Numbered from the stretch's first letter, positions 33,249 to 43,374 are shown. The stretch is 64,000 nt of DNA from Oceanispirochaeta sp. M1 (GCF_003346715.1 NZ_QQPQ01000008.1:124001-188000), one strand, 5' to 3'. Notes: a model not told the origin generated them from the sequence alone. Numbers and translations: made by a program.

Positions 33249-35310
33249 CTTCATTTTCAGTTGTACTGACCTTTTTGAGGTCTCTGAGGATCAGGGGTTT
33301 ATGGAAATAATACCCCTGATAATACTCACATCCCTGAGCTTTGAGGATCTTGAACTGTTCTGCAGTTTCCACACCTTCCACTATGGTTTTTAATTCAAGT
33401 GCAGCAGCCAGATCAACTATTGTTTTTACAATAGAGACTGTCTGTTTGTTTTCCGTAATATCATCAATAAATGACTTATCAATTTTAATGACGTCAACAG
33501 GCATTTTCTGCAGATGCTGTAGGGATGAGTAACCTGTACCGAAATCATCCAGAGCCACAATAATTCCCAGACTGCGTAACTGATTCATCATGGTAAACAC
33601 TCTGTTGTAGTTGCTTATAAAGGTTGTTTCCGTTACTTCTACTTGAATTTTTGATGTATCAACAGCATGGTATTCAAAGCTGTCCCTGATAAATTCATAT
33701 AATCCGTTTGAAAAAAGTTGAGCAGGGGAGATATTGAGACTGATCACTGCATCGGGGAGAAATTCCCTTATAAGGAGATGGTCTTTAAAAAACAGATTCA
33801 GGATGAGCTCTCCCAGTTCGGGCATCAGTCCCGCTGCTTCTGCTACCGGAATAAACTCTGAGGGCGGTCTGGCATGTCCTGTGGCATGATTCCATCGAAT
33901 AAGAGCCTCCAGAGAGCTTATTACTCCCTCACTGTTTACGATGGGCTGATACATAAGATGGAATTCATTATTTCTGATTCCCTCTTTAAGATTCATAACC
34001 ATTTTGATCCGGTTTACCACTTCATCTTCCAGGCTTGTGTTGAAAACTGTCAGTCCTGTTTTAAAATGTTTGGCCTTTCTCAGGGCACTGGAACAGTTTT
34101 TCAGCATATCATCAACATTCAAAGTGTCTCCCATGCTTCTGAAAAGACCTGCAGAACAGTTCAGGGAATATGTATGGTTTTCGGTAATAATCGGTTCAGA
34201 AATCCATTTCTGAATAGTCAGTGTGGATTCAATGCATTTTTGTTCACTCTCAGAGAAAGGATTGAAAAATGCGAACTCGTCTCCACCGAAACGGTACACC
34301 GACATTCTCTGATTAAGACGTGAAATGAAAAGGTTGGCAATTTCACTGAGAATCTCATCACCTTCAGCACTGCCGAATGACTCATTGATATCTCTGAAAT
34401 TATTAATGTTGATCAGGATCAGAGTGGAACCTTTCAGGCCCCCTGATTTTTTTATCTCTTCGGCATCTCTGAAAAAAGCATGTCGGTTGGATAAACCTGT
34501 AAGTTTATCTATATAAACCATGGAGTAGAGTCTCTTATCGCTTACCTGCAGCTTTTTCTGAGTCTCTTCTGTATCTCTGGCTCTCGTGAGGAACATTCTG
34601 AAAATCGCCCAGATTACGGAAACCGTAAATACCATAAGTCCCGTATTTGTTCTCGAATAGTCACCATAATTGAAAGGGGGAAAGAATGATCCAAAAAGGG
34701 TTTTGGAGATGGCAGAGCTGAAGAACAATATTGAAATAAGAATCCCCAGCATAAGGGTTCTCATCTCATTTGATCTATTTACTCTTCGTACCGCAGTTAT
34801 AGAGGTCCAACCCATGTACAGAATCAGAGGAAAGAGAATCACTTCAGAAATCATATAGATGATACCCGGTTCTCCCCTGAATGCAGTCAGAGGTGAATCT
34901 TTGAGATGCCTGAGGCTATCGGTATAGAGTTCTGGAAGAAAGACGGCCGTTAACAGGAGAACTGCTGTCAGCACCTTGCAGGCAGTGAATACTTTTTTGT
35001 TAAACAATTCATATGACGGACTGACATCAAAATAGGAATCAATAAAATATGGGATGGCAATGAAGTATCCCAACCGGATTATCTGCTGAATATAATCAGT
35101 AATTAATGAGGCTTGGAAATGTCCTGTTCCATCGAAAAGAACAACCAGTATCTCAGAGATGTTATAGAGAAGAGACACAGAGGTCATGAATAATACTGAT
35201 TGATATTTTCTTTCGGGGAAGCGGAGTGCTGTTGATAAAAAAAGCAAGAAACCACCGGATAAAAGACCGAAGGAGAAATAAAGAATAAATAGATTTAAAT
35301 TGAAGGCCAT
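33238..35310 (-). CDS. Membrane GGDEF-EAL cyclic-di-GMP protein
   Basis: A 690-residue protein. The N-terminal half (about 1-230) has around seven membrane helices, probably a 7TM-type sensor. A diguanylate cyclase domain follows with an intact [11 protein letters not shown] signature. The EAL phosphodiesterase domain has [29 protein letters not shown] and EGVET, so both catalytic sets look complete. It can in principle make and break c-di-GMP. I chose ATG 35310 (MAFNLNLF) because the stretch upstream to 35448 is extremely AT-rich and reads as promoter. Confidence 0.92.
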   Translation of the reverse strand: MAFNLNLFILYFSFGLLSGGFLLFLSTALRFPERKYQSVLFMTSVSLLYNISEILVVLFDGTGHFQASLITDYIQQIIRLGYFIAIPYFIDSYFDVSPSYELFNKKVFTACKVLTAVLLLTAVFLPELYTDSLRHLKDSPLTAFRGEPGIIYMISEVILFPLILYMGWTSITAVRRVNRSNEMRTLMLGILISILFFSSAISKTLFGSFFPPFNYGDYSRTNTGLMVFTVSVIWAIFRMFLTRARDTEETQKKLQVSDKRLYSMVYIDKLTGLSNRHAFFRDAEEIKKSGGLKGSTLILININNFRDINESFGSAEGDEILSEIANLFISRLNQRMSVYRFGGDEFAFFNPFSESEQKCIESTLTIQKWISEPIITENHTYSLNCSAGLFRSMGDTLNVDDMLKNCSSALRKAKHFKTGLTVFNTSLEDEVVNRIKMVMNLKEGIRNNEFHLMYQPIVNSEGVISSLEALIRWNHATGHARPPSEFIPVAEAAGLMPELGELILNLFFKDHLLIREFLPDAVISLNISPAQLFSNGLYEFIRDSFEYHAVDTSKIQVEVTETTFISNYNRVFTMMNQLRSLGIIVALDDFGTGYSSLQHLQKMPVDVIKIDKSFIDDITENKQTVSIVKTIVDLAAALELKTIVEGVETAEQFKILKAQGCEYYQGYYFHKPLILRDLKKVSTTENEVII

Positions 35311-35463
35311 TTGAGTACTGATTTTTCCTGTAAAAATACTATAAAATTTATTAAAAAATTTACTATTAAAAAAAATTGTTATTAAATTTTTATTTATTAA
35401 ACAATTTATAGTATATTTAAAGTTAATAATTAAGATGAAAACTATCAATAAAGGAGATTTCTT

Positions 35464-35772
35464 ATGGCTAGAGCTAAAAAAACAGAAGTATTTAAGAATC
35501 TATATGAAAAATTATCAATCGAAGAAATGAGAGTTCTTAGAACAGAATTGGATTATGCTATCAAAACTCAGGTACGGGAAGAGGAGAAGAAGGCTCAGGA
35601 AGAAGAAGCAACAAAACTGAGAGATACACTTAAGATTCATGATAAAATTAAGTTTCTGGTAAAGAAAGAAACCAAAGAGGGAGAGATAGTTACAATCTCT
35701 GTTGATAAGGTTCAGGTCATGATGACCGGCGGAATAAAGAAAACCGTTCTCTACCAGAAAATAATCAAATAA
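35464..35772 (+). CDS. Small hypothetical protein, 102 aa
   Basis: A strong AAAGGAG site precedes ATG 35464. The N-terminal two thirds are a highly charged helix, and the last 35 residues form beta strands (GEIVTISVDKVQVMM). There is no signal peptide. It is divergent from the GGDEF-EAL gene, closed by its own terminator, and so monocistronic. The strong signals at both ends suggest good expression; the function is unknown. Confidence 0.75.
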   Translation: MARAKKTEVFKNLYEKLSIEEMRVLRTELDYAIKTQVREEEKKAQEEEATKLRDTLKIHDKIKFLVKKETKEGEIVTISVDKVQVMMTGGIKKTVLYQKIIK

Positions 35773-35831
35773 AATCATCTTTTAAGAAGCTGATAAATAC
35801 TTTTTCAGGAAAAATAATTTCCTGAATCTTG

Positions 35832-35871
35832 ATACCGCCGGCAGCTGTTTGCAGCCAGCGGTATTTTTTTT
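35832..35871 (+). terminator. Intrinsic terminator
   Basis: The outer stem ATACCGC / GCGGTAT encloses an inner GGC/GCC pairing and is followed by eight T residues. It terminates the small gene ending at 35772 and insulates the operator array that follows. Confidence 0.85.
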
Positions 35872-35902
35872 CTATAAACGAAAAACAACTCTTGTGGATT
35901 AT

Positions 35903-35966
35903 CGATACGTGCTGCTAAAATGATACGTATATAAACAATAATACGTATTTATATATAAATACGTGC
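35903..35966 (+). promoter_or_regulatory. Four regularly spaced ATACGT operator-like sites
   Basis: ATACGT occurs at 35904, 35922, 35941 and 35959, that is at steps of 18, 19 and 18 bases. The two central copies extend to the full palindrome ATACGTAT, and the outer two read ATACGTG. The array covers the likely promoter (AT-rich TATATAAAT between the last two) and ends just before the AGGAG site of the ribbon-helix-helix-like gene. The pattern fits cooperative binding of a small dimeric regulator on nearly one face of the helix, possibly that gene's own product. Confidence 0.6.
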
Positions 35967-35978
35967 AGGAGTCTTGTC

Positions 35979-36431
35979 ATGGCCAGAAAAATAACCCTTA
36001 CAGTTCCCGATACCCTTTATAGTAAGATAGATCAATGGAGAACCGGTTTCAATCTTTCAAGGATTTTTCAGGACGCCATTGCCGAAGCCATACATAAAAA
36101 AGAGGCATTCCAGGAGCGTATAGCTGAAGATAACTCCCTGCCCGATATTATATCCCGCCTGAAGCAAGAGAAGGCCGGATGGGAGCGCAGTATTGCTGAA
36201 CAGGCAGAGAGAGCAGGGGCTCTCTGGGCTTCCCGTGCCCACTATGAAGATCTGATAATTACGGTGAATACCAGTTCGGAACAGCTGTTCAAGATGCCTC
36301 AGATTCAGGCGCAGATTACAGATATTCTTAAACAGCTCAGTACTTTTCCGGATGTTTTCATAACTACGGTTCAGGATTCCTGGCTCAGGGGCGTACGGAA
36401 TTTCTGGGATAGTGTGAGGGATAAATTATGA
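35979..36431 (+). CDS. Ribbon-helix-helix-like protein coupled to the large activase
   Basis: A 150-residue protein. The first 45 residues (RKITLTVPDTLYSKIDQWRT, then LSRIFQDAIAEAI) have the strand-helix-helix pattern of MetJ/Arc-type DNA-binding domains. The rest is helical, with three Trp in the middle and end. The start follows AGGAG, and the gene overlaps the activase by 4 bases. The ATACGT array directly upstream suggests autoregulation. The DNA-binding assignment is inference from pattern. Confidence 0.65.
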   Translation: MARKITLTVPDTLYSKIDQWRTGFNLSRIFQDAIAEAIHKKEAFQERIAEDNSLPDIISRLKQEKAGWERSIAEQAERAGALWASRAHYEDLIITVNTSSEQLFKMPQIQAQITDILKQLSTFPDVFITTVQDSWLRGVRNFWDSVRDKL

Positions 36432-39400
36432 ACGGATACATTCTCGGAATCGATGCCGGATCTGTATCCTTAAGTGCTGTACTCATTGATTCAGACGGAA
36501 GAATTATCAAAAGATTCAGCCGCGCTCATGAGGGAAATATCAAAGAGGCTCTGAGCTGTCTTGAAGATGAATTAGATTTAAACCTTATTACATCAGTGGC
36601 CCTTACAGGACGGCAGGGGGTGAGAATCAGGCACTCCCTTTATGTTGATTCAAGAATGGCATGCATCCGCTCCGTGGAACAGCGTTATCCGGAAGCCCGT
36701 TCCATACTGCTTGTGGGAGGAGAACAGTTTTCTCTTATCCGTTTCAATCGGGAAGGGGACTATGATTCTGTCAGAACCAACACATCCTGTGCCGCAGGTA
36801 CTGGCAGTTTCCTTGATCAGCAGGCTGGACGACTTAATCTATCCGACAGCTCTGAACTGAGCCGGGTGGCCCTGGACAACAGGGATGAACCGCCTCTGGT
36901 GGCAACACGCTGTGCTGTTTTTGCCAAGACCGATCTGATTCATGCTCAGCAGGAGGGGTATTCCCTTTCGGCGATCAGTGACGGGTTATGCAGGGGGTTG
37001 GCAAAAAATCTGGTGGACACTCTTTTCAGGGACAATGATACGGAGGGACCTGTTCTTTTTACAGGGGGTGTTTCGGCCAATCAGGCTGTGGGCAGTCATA
37101 TAAAAAACATGCTGAATCTACCCATGATTACCGATGCTCTTGGACAGTATCAGGGAGCCATCGGAGCTGCCCTTTGTCTCCTTGATGAATCTGCCGGTTT
37201 AGTGCCTGAGAAGCCTGCCTCTCTCTACCTGTCAGAAGAGAAGGACAGATCAGAGTTCTATCCTCCCCTGACTCTGCAGCTCTCCGAGTATCCGGATTTT
37301 AAAAGTTATAGAACTTGGGAGCAGGCCGTAATAGGACGTAAGGGGCAGCCCTTTGTGGAGGTGGATCTATACAGAGCGCTTCCCGAATCCCTTGAAACAT
37401 ATCTGGGAATTGATATCGGATCTACCAGTACTAAAGCAGTGCTCTGTGATCCCCGGGGTACTGTATACGGCGGATTCTATACACGCACATCCGGCCGGCC
37501 TCTTGAGGCTGTACAGGCGCTGTTTGAAGCAGTAACACTGGCCGCAGAATCTGAAAACTGCCGGCTTCTTATTCGAGGGAGCGGCACCACAGGTTCGGGG
37601 CGGAAGTTTATCGGCAATCTTATTTCTGCGGATATCGTCCTTGATGAGATAAGTGCCCATGCCAGAGCGGCTGTAGAGCTGGACCCTGAGGTTGATACCA
37701 TTCTGGAAATCGGGGGACAGGATGCTAAATTTACAACCCTGAAAAACGGCAGAGTCACCTTATCGGTTATGAACAATGTCTGTGCTGCCGGAACAGGCAG
37801 TTTTCTGGAAGAGCAGGCTTCCCGTCTGGGACTGTCAGTAAGGGATTATGCTTCTATGACAGACGGGCAGAGAGCCCCTCTTGTCAGTGACCGCTGCACG
37901 GTTTTTATGGAGAGGGATATCAATCATCTTCTTTCTGAGGGCTGCTCTGTGTCGGAGGTACTCACGGCTGCACTTCATTCGGTGCGTGAAAACTACCTTA
38001 GAAAGGTTGCCGTTACAAGCGCTGTGGGAAAGAAGGTATTCTTTCAGGGAGCAACGGCAAAAAACAGATCACTTGTTGCCGCTTTTGAGCAGAAACTGAA
38101 TCTGCCTATTCTGGTCTCCCCTTATTGTCATCTTACCGGAGCACTGGGTGCCGCACTGACCCTTATGGACGATTCTGTCAGTTCCGATGCCTTCTGTGGA
38201 CTGGATCTGTATAAGCAGACTATCCCGGTCAGGCAGGAGGTCTGCACCCTCTGCGGCAATCACTGCAAACTTACTGTCGCTGATCTTGAGGAGAGGTCTG
38301 TCGCCTTCGGATTTCTCTGCGGACGGGATTATGAAACTGAAAACTATGTAAATACAAATAAAAGCGGATGGGATCTGCTCAAAGAAAGAAACAGAGCAGA
38401 GACCAGTCTTCAAAAGGATTATTCAGGAAGGAATAAAGAGCTGCAGGAATCCCGGGAGTCAAACCCTGTCATCGGGATTCCCGATGCTCTTCATCTTGTT
38501 GAAGACCGGGCTTACTGGGAGATCTTCTTTTCTCAGCTGGGCTTAAAGACCGTAAACAGCAGGGGGCTAAAAGATGGTATATCAAGAGGTAAGCCTCTTA
38601 TGGGTTCTGAGTTCTGTGCTCCTGTGACTTCTCTGTTCGGACATACTGCCAAACTGCTTGAAGAGGGGGTTGATTATATCTTCCTTCCCCATTATATGGA
38701 GCGGAAGACCGGAAAAGACGGGGAGAGCAGGAAGTTCTGCTATTTTACCCAGTTTGCGACAGCTCTTGTCAGTCAGGGAGTTTCGGAAGACCGTCTGATT
38801 ACTCCTCTGGCTGCCACCCGCTACTCTTTATTTTTGATTAAAGGGGAGTTATATAAGGCTCTCTCAAGTATTCCGGGTATTAAAATTTCATTTTTGCAGA
38901 TATCTTCGGCTCTTGATAAGGCGGAGGAATTCAGGCTCAGACAGAATGATTCACTCAGGGAATTGTTCCGTAATAACTGCAGTACAGATCCATCCTCTCC
39001 CGATGTTGTTCTTCTGGGACGTCCCTATTCCGTGCTGCCGGAAGGGATGAATAAGGGAATTCCCGGTATCTTCGGTACCCTGGGAATCAGGGCTTTTTAT
39101 CAGGATATGCTTGATCTTGAAAATGGGGATTACTCCCGTATTGAAGGACTTCTCAAAGAGATTAACTGGAGCTTCGCTGAGAAGATTCTTCAAGCAGCCG
39201 AAATTATTGTTCAGACTGAAGGGCTGTACCCTGTCCTTCTCAGCTCATTCAAGTGTGGTCCTGATTCATTTCTGACAGAATACTTCAGGAAGATTCTGGA
39301 TGCCCATGACAAGCCTTATCTCATCCTGGAGCTTGATGAGCATGATTCCTCTGTGGGATATGAAACCCGTATTGAGGCCGCCGTCCGCTCCTTCAGAAAT

Positions 39401-40699
39401 CATCGGGAGGAAGAGCTTGGTGAAGCAGGCTCCAGAGCTGGGAGGGGCAGGGAGTATGAAGGACTGAATCCCAGATACAGCAGGAAATTTGACAGAAGGA
39501 AAACTCTTGTTCTTCCCAACTGGGATGAATATGCCATTCCCCTTCTGGCGGATATCTTCAATGCCCAGGGGTATAAAGCCCTTGTAATGGAAGAGAGTGA
39601 TCAAAGTATCCGAAAAAGCCTCAAATGGAACAGTGGAATGTGTATTCCCATGAATGCCCTTGTTGAAGGATTTGTGGATACAGTAAAAAATCACGGCCTG
39701 AATCCGGGAGAATGTTCCCTGTGGATTCCCTATGCCAATCTCTCCTGCAATATCAGAATGTTTCCCCATCATATACAGGAAATCTTCAAAGTTTACGGTG
39801 AGGGGATGGAAAAGGCTGAGGTTTTTCAGGGGATAATCGCCTTCTCTGATATTTCTCCTCTCCTCTCTATTTCCGCCTATCAGGCTTATATGTTTTCCGG
39901 TCTGATACGGAGAATCTCCTGTAGGATCAGGCCTTATGAAAAGGTGAAAGGGCAAACCGACTCAGCTGTCGAAAAAGCCCTGTCTCTCCTTTCTGATCTT
40001 TTTCTGGGAAGGAGAAAGAACACCGGTCAGACCGTACAGGAGATTATCAGTCTCTTTGAGTGGATCTCCTATGACCGGGAAGCCAGGAAGCCTAAAGTTG
40101 CCATATTCGGTGATATCTATGTGAGAGAGAATCCTGTGATGAATCAGAATATTATCTCCTACATTGAGGAGAACGGGGGTGAGGTTGTCACAATTCCCTA
40201 TCATGAGTTTACAAGGATGACAGCCGAGATGTACTTCAAGCGCTGGGGCAGGGAGCTTCGTCTTAAGAAACTTCTCTCTCTGAAGCCAATGCTTGCCGCC
40301 ATGGAACAAATGGAAAAATGGTACTATCGATATTTTGAAAAAGTGCTGGAGCAGCCAATTCCCCTGTATAAAGAGAATCCCAAAGAGATTCTGGAGCCCT
40401 ATCATGTTCTTCTTGATCATGAAGGGGAATCTCAGGATAACCTTCTTAAAACCTGGTATATCAGCCGTCAATATCCCGATCTCTCATTGTTCCTTCAGTT
40501 AAATCCCGGATTTTGCTGTGCCGGTAATGTGACCGAAGCGATGAGTTCTAAAATTCATGAAGTGACGGGGGTACCCATTTTGTCCATCACATATGACGGC
40601 ACAGGGGGCTTTAAGAATGATGCCGTTCTCCCCTATCTGAAATATTCATCAGGGTGGAATGCACCCGGGGACAGTGCAGAAATCGCTCAGGCGGACTGA
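36428..40699 (+). CDS. Large BadF/HgdC-type CoA-dehydratase activase with DUF2229 and D-component-like regions
   Basis: A 1423-residue fusion. Two tandem ASKHA ATPase domains come first: domain 1 (about 1-260, GIDAGSVSLSAVL and SCAAGTGSF) and domain 2 (about 320-580, GIDIGSTSTKAVL and NVCAAGTGSF), each with the Cys that binds a shared 4Fe-4S cluster in HgdC-type activators. A Cys motif TLCGNHC follows near 608. A DUF2229 region starts around 670 (VIGIPDALHLVEDRAYWEIF), and the C-terminal third resembles a 2-hydroxyacyl-CoA dehydratase D subunit. Proteins of this size class occur in many anaerobes; the substrate is unknown, and no dehydratase subunit genes are adjacent. It marks an anaerobic, iron-sulfur-based metabolism. 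Confidence 0.88.
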   Translation: MNGYILGIDAGSVSLSAVLIDSDGRIIKRFSRAHEGNIKEALSCLEDELDLNLITSVALTGRQGVRIRHSLYVDSRMACIRSVEQRYPEARSILLVGGEQFSLIRFNREGDYDSVRTNTSCAAGTGSFLDQQAGRLNLSDSSELSRVALDNRDEPPLVATRCAVFAKTDLIHAQQEGYSLSAISDGLCRGLAKNLVDTLFRDNDTEGPVLFTGGVSANQAVGSHIKNMLNLPMITDALGQYQGAIGAALCLLDESAGLVPEKPASLYLSEEKDRSEFYPPLTLQLSEYPDFKSYRTWEQAVIGRKGQPFVEVDLYRALPESLETYLGIDIGSTSTKAVLCDPRGTVYGGFYTRTSGRPLEAVQALFEAVTLAAESENCRLLIRGSGTTGSGRKFIGNLISADIVLDEISAHARAAVELDPEVDTILEIGGQDAKFTTLKNGRVTLSVMNNVCAAGTGSFLEEQASRLGLSVRDYASMTDGQRAPLVSDRCTVFMERDINHLLSEGCSVSEVLTAALHSVRENYLRKVAVTSAVGKKVFFQGATAKNRSLVAAFEQKLNLPILVSPYCHLTGALGAALTLMDDSVSSDAFCGLDLYKQTIPVRQEVCTLCGNHCKLTVADLEERSVAFGFLCGRDYETENYVNTNKSGWDLLKERNRAETSLQKDYSGRNKELQESRESNPVIGIPDALHLVEDRAYWEIFFSQLGLKTVNSRGLKDGISRGKPLMGSEFCAPVTSLFGHTAKLLEEGVDYIFLPHYMERKTGKDGESRKFCYFTQFATALVSQGVSEDRLITPLAATRYSLFLIKGELYKALSSIPGIKISFLQISSALDKAEEFRLRQNDSLRELFRNNCSTDPSSPDVVLLGRPYSVLPEGMNKGIPGIFGTLGIRAFYQDMLDLENGDYSRIEGLLKEINWSFAEKILQAAEIIVQTEGLYPVLLSSFKCGPDSFLTEYFRKILDAHDKPYLILELDEHDSSVGYETRIEAAVRSFRNHREEELGEAGSRAGRGREYEGLNPRYSRKFDRRKTLVLPNWDEYAIPLLADIFNAQGYKALVMEESDQSIRKSLKWNSGMCIPMNALVEGFVDTVKNHGLNPGECSLWIPYANLSCNIRMFPHHIQEIFKVYGEGMEKAEVFQGIIAFSDISPLLSISAYQAYMFSGLIRRISCRIRPYEKVKGQTDSAVEKALSLLSDLFLGRRKNTGQTVQEIISLFEWISYDREARKPKVAIFGDIYVRENPVMNQNIISYIEENGGEVVTIPYHEFTRMTAEMYFKRWGRELRLKKLLSLKPMLAAMEQMEKWYYRYFEKVLEQPIPLYKENPKEILEPYHVLLDHEGESQDNLLKTWYISRQYPDLSLFLQLNPGFCCAGNVTEAMSSKIHEVTGVPILSITYDGTGGFKNDAVLPYLKYSSGWNAPGDSAEIAQAD

Positions 40700-40737
40700 T
40701 TCAGACCGGCTGATTGGAGCCGGTCTGAATTCGGATG

Positions 40738-41250
40738 TCAGGAAAGGGCTTGCCTGTCCTGATCCACCGTATCTTCTGCATCCCAGGGGTAACAGATCCA
40801 GGGATCTTCGAAATTTTTTCCAACATAATAGTGTTTGATGTAGGAAGGAATTTCGTGTTTCTTATTTTTGTTCTTGTTATGGATAACCAGAACGGCGATC
40901 TCCGCAGGTTCATGCTTCATAAGCTCATCCAGGCAGAATCCGATGGTGGCTCTTGTGTCATCCACTTCATCAACCAGGAGAACCTTCTTTCCCTTAATCT
41001 GTTTTTCAGGCTTGTCCAGCCACTGGGTGATAACGGGGTGATCCATCAGGTTATCATCCAGATCATAGTAGGCAATTCCTACAGTGAGAACAGGTATGTT
41101 GATAAAAGTTTTAGCCATACGAGCGGGGATAAATCCGCCGGTTCCGATGGCAACCATCAAATCAGGATCGAATCCTGATGCTTTGATTTCTTCGGTCAGG
41201 TTTTTGACTGTGTTGTGAATTTGATTGTAAGTGATATATATCTTTTCCAT
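40738..41250 (-). CDS. Phosphoribosyltransferase (xanthine/hypoxanthine type)
   Basis: A 170-residue type I PRTase with the PRPP-binding motif KVLLVDEVDDTRAT and the hood region MVAIGTGGFIPARM. The family makes nucleotides from purine bases and PRPP. The wording of the base specificity (guanine, xanthine or hypoxanthine) cannot be settled by eye. ATG 41250 was chosen over TTG 41259. It stands alone between the activase and the FliL-like gene. Confidence 0.85.
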   Translation of the reverse strand: MEKIYITYNQIHNTVKNLTEEIKASGFDPDLMVAIGTGGFIPARMAKTFINIPVLTVGIAYYDLDDNLMDHPVITQWLDKPEKQIKGKKVLLVDEVDDTRATIGFCLDELMKHEPAEIAVLVIHNKNKNKKHEIPSYIKHYYVGKNFEDPWICYPWDAEDTVDQDRQALS

Positions 41251-41325
41251 GTGCAACAATAAAACAGGAACCCTCTCTTTGGCAAGACGAAACAGCCATT
41301 CCCTTAGGGAGTACTGGAGTAAGTG

Positions 41326-41757
41326 ATGATTTTTGCCGATACTTGTATTATGAAAATCCGATTTCTGACAACTTTTCTGGTGCTGGCTGCATTTCTTTCC
41401 TCTTGTTCAAGTGAACTGGCAGAGTATTCATATTATAAAAATCTCCCTGAGACTACGGGAACAACCCGTGATGATCCTCCCCTCTTTTTTATTATCAAGG
41501 TGGACCTCGGCTATAAATGGGGTGACAAGAAAACCCAGTACAGTCTTGCCGAACTGAAGCCTGTGATCAATGACGGTCTGAGAAATCTATTAAGCGGAAA
41601 GACTGCTGTAGATTATACAATTGAGAATGAAGATCAGTTGAAGCAGGAAATCATGGAGATGGTAAATTCGACGATCCACCGTTACGATTCATTCAAGAAT
41701 GTTCCAGGTGTTGAATCTGTTGCCATTGTAAAGAAGCAGGTATTTGAATTCCGATAA
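41326..41757 (+). CDS. FliL-like lipoprotein
   Basis: A 143-residue protein with a type II signal peptide whose lipobox is FLSSC. The mature domain shows the FliL-type layout: a beta strand FFIIKVDLGYKW, then helices AELKPVINDGLRNLLS and QLKQEIMEMVNSTIH. FliL proteins sit around the flagellar stator, usually with a transmembrane anchor. Here a lipid anchor replaces it, so a flagellar role is inferred only. ATG 41326 follows GGAG; ATG 41350 would begin exactly at a compact signal peptide and is equally possible. Confidence 0.7.
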   Translation: MIFADTCIMKIRFLTTFLVLAAFLSSCSSELAEYSYYKNLPETTGTTRDDPPLFFIIKVDLGYKWGDKKTQYSLAELKPVINDGLRNLLSGKTAVDYTIENEDQLKQEIMEMVNSTIHRYDSFKNVPGVESVAIVKKQVFEFR

Positions 41758-41782
41758 TAAAGGCAGAAGTCATTAAAAATAC

Positions 41783-41813
41783 AAAACCCGGCGCAGATGC
41801 GACCGGGTTTTGC
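41783..41813. terminator. Bidirectional terminator
   Basis: A perfect 9-bp stem AAAACCCGG / CCGGGTTTT (41783-41791 and 41803-41811) with an 11-base loop, lying between convergent genes. The A and T runs on the two sides make it usable from both strands. Confidence 0.85.
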
Positions 41814-41832
41814 TGTTTCATACTTTAATCTA

Positions 41833-43371
41833 TCAGATCGTTCCGGGGATCATGAAGTCATTTTTAAACTTGATATACTTGAAAGGGTGAATATCCAGCA
41901 CATTGGGATACCAGCCCTCAAGAAAGCGGAGATCTATAAGGTTAAGTGCCGGTGAATGGCTCATTGGCAGAACCTGTGCTGTCATAAGCAGCAGCTTTTC
42001 GGCTTCACTCATCTTCTGATAACGATCATCACCTACTGCTTCTTCCAGGAGCCTGTTGTATTCCTCTGAGTTGAAATCAGCATCATTGAGACTGCTTCCC
42101 TCCTGCCACATCTGTAGAAAGGTCATAGGGTCGGCATAGTCTCCGATCCAGGTGATTGATCCCAGTGTGTACTCTTTTTCCTTGAGTGATGAGAAATAGC
42201 GGGGAAAAGGAATCTCATCTATGATGACTTCTGTGACCAGGTGTTTCTCCCAGCTCTCCTTCATAAGCTGCAGACCAGCCGTGTTAGCGTAGGGTACTCT
42301 TATCCTGATAGGCGGAAGACCTTCACCTCCGGGATAGCCTGCCTCTTCCAGCAGTGCCAGTCCCTTCTCTATATCTCCCTGTTCTATCCCCTTAAACTGA
42401 GGGTATCCCGGAATCTCCGGTACAAGACGGCTTGAGGGTAGATATTCGGGAGCTCTTATCTGTTCCCAGGGGAGGAGCAGGGCAAGACCTGTTCTTACCC
42501 GGGGATCGTTCCAGGGTTCTTCCTGGTTGTTAAAATAGAAATAACTGGTAGCAAACAAGGGATGAAGGACCAGACGGTCGGGATCAATTGATTCACTGCC
42601 CCAGCCTGATACAACCCAGTCCACCTCGTAAAGTCTGAATTGCTGCATCAGTTCAGAAGGATCATCACTGAACTGGATCTTTATGTCGGATATGCTTACA
42701 TTCTCGATGTCCCAGTATTCAGGATTTTTTTCCAGTTTCATGATTCCTTTTTCGGGTTTCTTTGTAAATTGGTAAGGCCCATTTACAGGAATCACCGAGG
42801 CTTCCCACCAGTTGCTGCTGTCATCCAGAGAAGGATGAACCGGAACAAAGCTGTAGTGACAGAGGATCTGCAGAAAGTAAGGAACCTTCTTTTCAAGTTC
42901 AATGACAAATGTTCTGTCATCGGGGGCCTTTATGGCTATATCTTCTGCACTGCCTTTTCCGCTGCGGTAGGCTTTTGCACCTTTGATAACATCCAGTAGT
43001 GAGGCATAATCAGCCTTTTTTCCCGGTGTGAGAAGTTTTTCCCAGGAGAGGCGGATCTCTTCGGCGGTCAATCTGTCACCGTTGCTCCACTTTAAATCAT
43101 CCCGAAGATGGAAGGTATAGATCAGTCCGTCTTCCGATATTTCCCAGGATTCAGCCATTCCAGGTTCGGGCTGCAGAGTTACGGGATGGTAACTTACCAG
43201 CCCTTCATAGAGAGCAGTGAATATTTGAGCCTCGGCTGTTGTATAACCAAGTTGAGGATTCAATGAGAGGGAAGATGGGGAAAAGTTGATTGTAAAGCTG
43301 TCCTCGCTATGGATAAACGACAGGACTGCCAGGGTTAATATAAATACAAAGAGAGTTTTCTTTTTCTGCAC
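41833..43371 (-). CDS. OppA-like peptide/solute-binding protein (SBP_bac_5)
   Basis: A 512-residue secreted protein. A Sec signal peptide lacks a lipobox Cys (ends SFIHSE), then the typical start NPQLGYTTAEAQIFTALYEG and YTFHLRDDLKWSNGDRLTAEE of family 5 binding proteins appears. It should bind oligopeptides or a similar solute for an ABC importer, but no permease or ATPase gene is near. It follows a receiver protein gene by 3 bases, so the two form a small operon. A strong terminator follows. Confidence 0.9.
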   Translation of the reverse strand: MQKKKTLFVFILTLAVLSFIHSEDSFTINFSPSSLSLNPQLGYTTAEAQIFTALYEGLVSYHPVTLQPEPGMAESWEISEDGLIYTFHLRDDLKWSNGDRLTAEEIRLSWEKLLTPGKKADYASLLDVIKGAKAYRSGKGSAEDIAIKAPDDRTFVIELEKKVPYFLQILCHYSFVPVHPSLDDSSNWWEASVIPVNGPYQFTKKPEKGIMKLEKNPEYWDIENVSISDIKIQFSDDPSELMQQFRLYEVDWVVSGWGSESIDPDRLVLHPLFATSYFYFNNQEEPWNDPRVRTGLALLLPWEQIRAPEYLPSSRLVPEIPGYPQFKGIEQGDIEKGLALLEEAGYPGGEGLPPIRIRVPYANTAGLQLMKESWEKHLVTEVIIDEIPFPRYFSSLKEKEYTLGSITWIGDYADPMTFLQMWQEGSSLNDADFNSEEYNRLLEEAVGDDRYQKMSEAEKLLLMTAQVLPMSHSPALNLIDLRFLEGWYPNVLDIHPFKYIKFKNDFMIPGTI

Positions 43372-43374
43372 AAA

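Noticed and set aside
39266-39955. 229-codon open frame on the minus strand opposite the activase
   Set aside because: It is antisense to a conserved domain of the activase and has no recognisable features.
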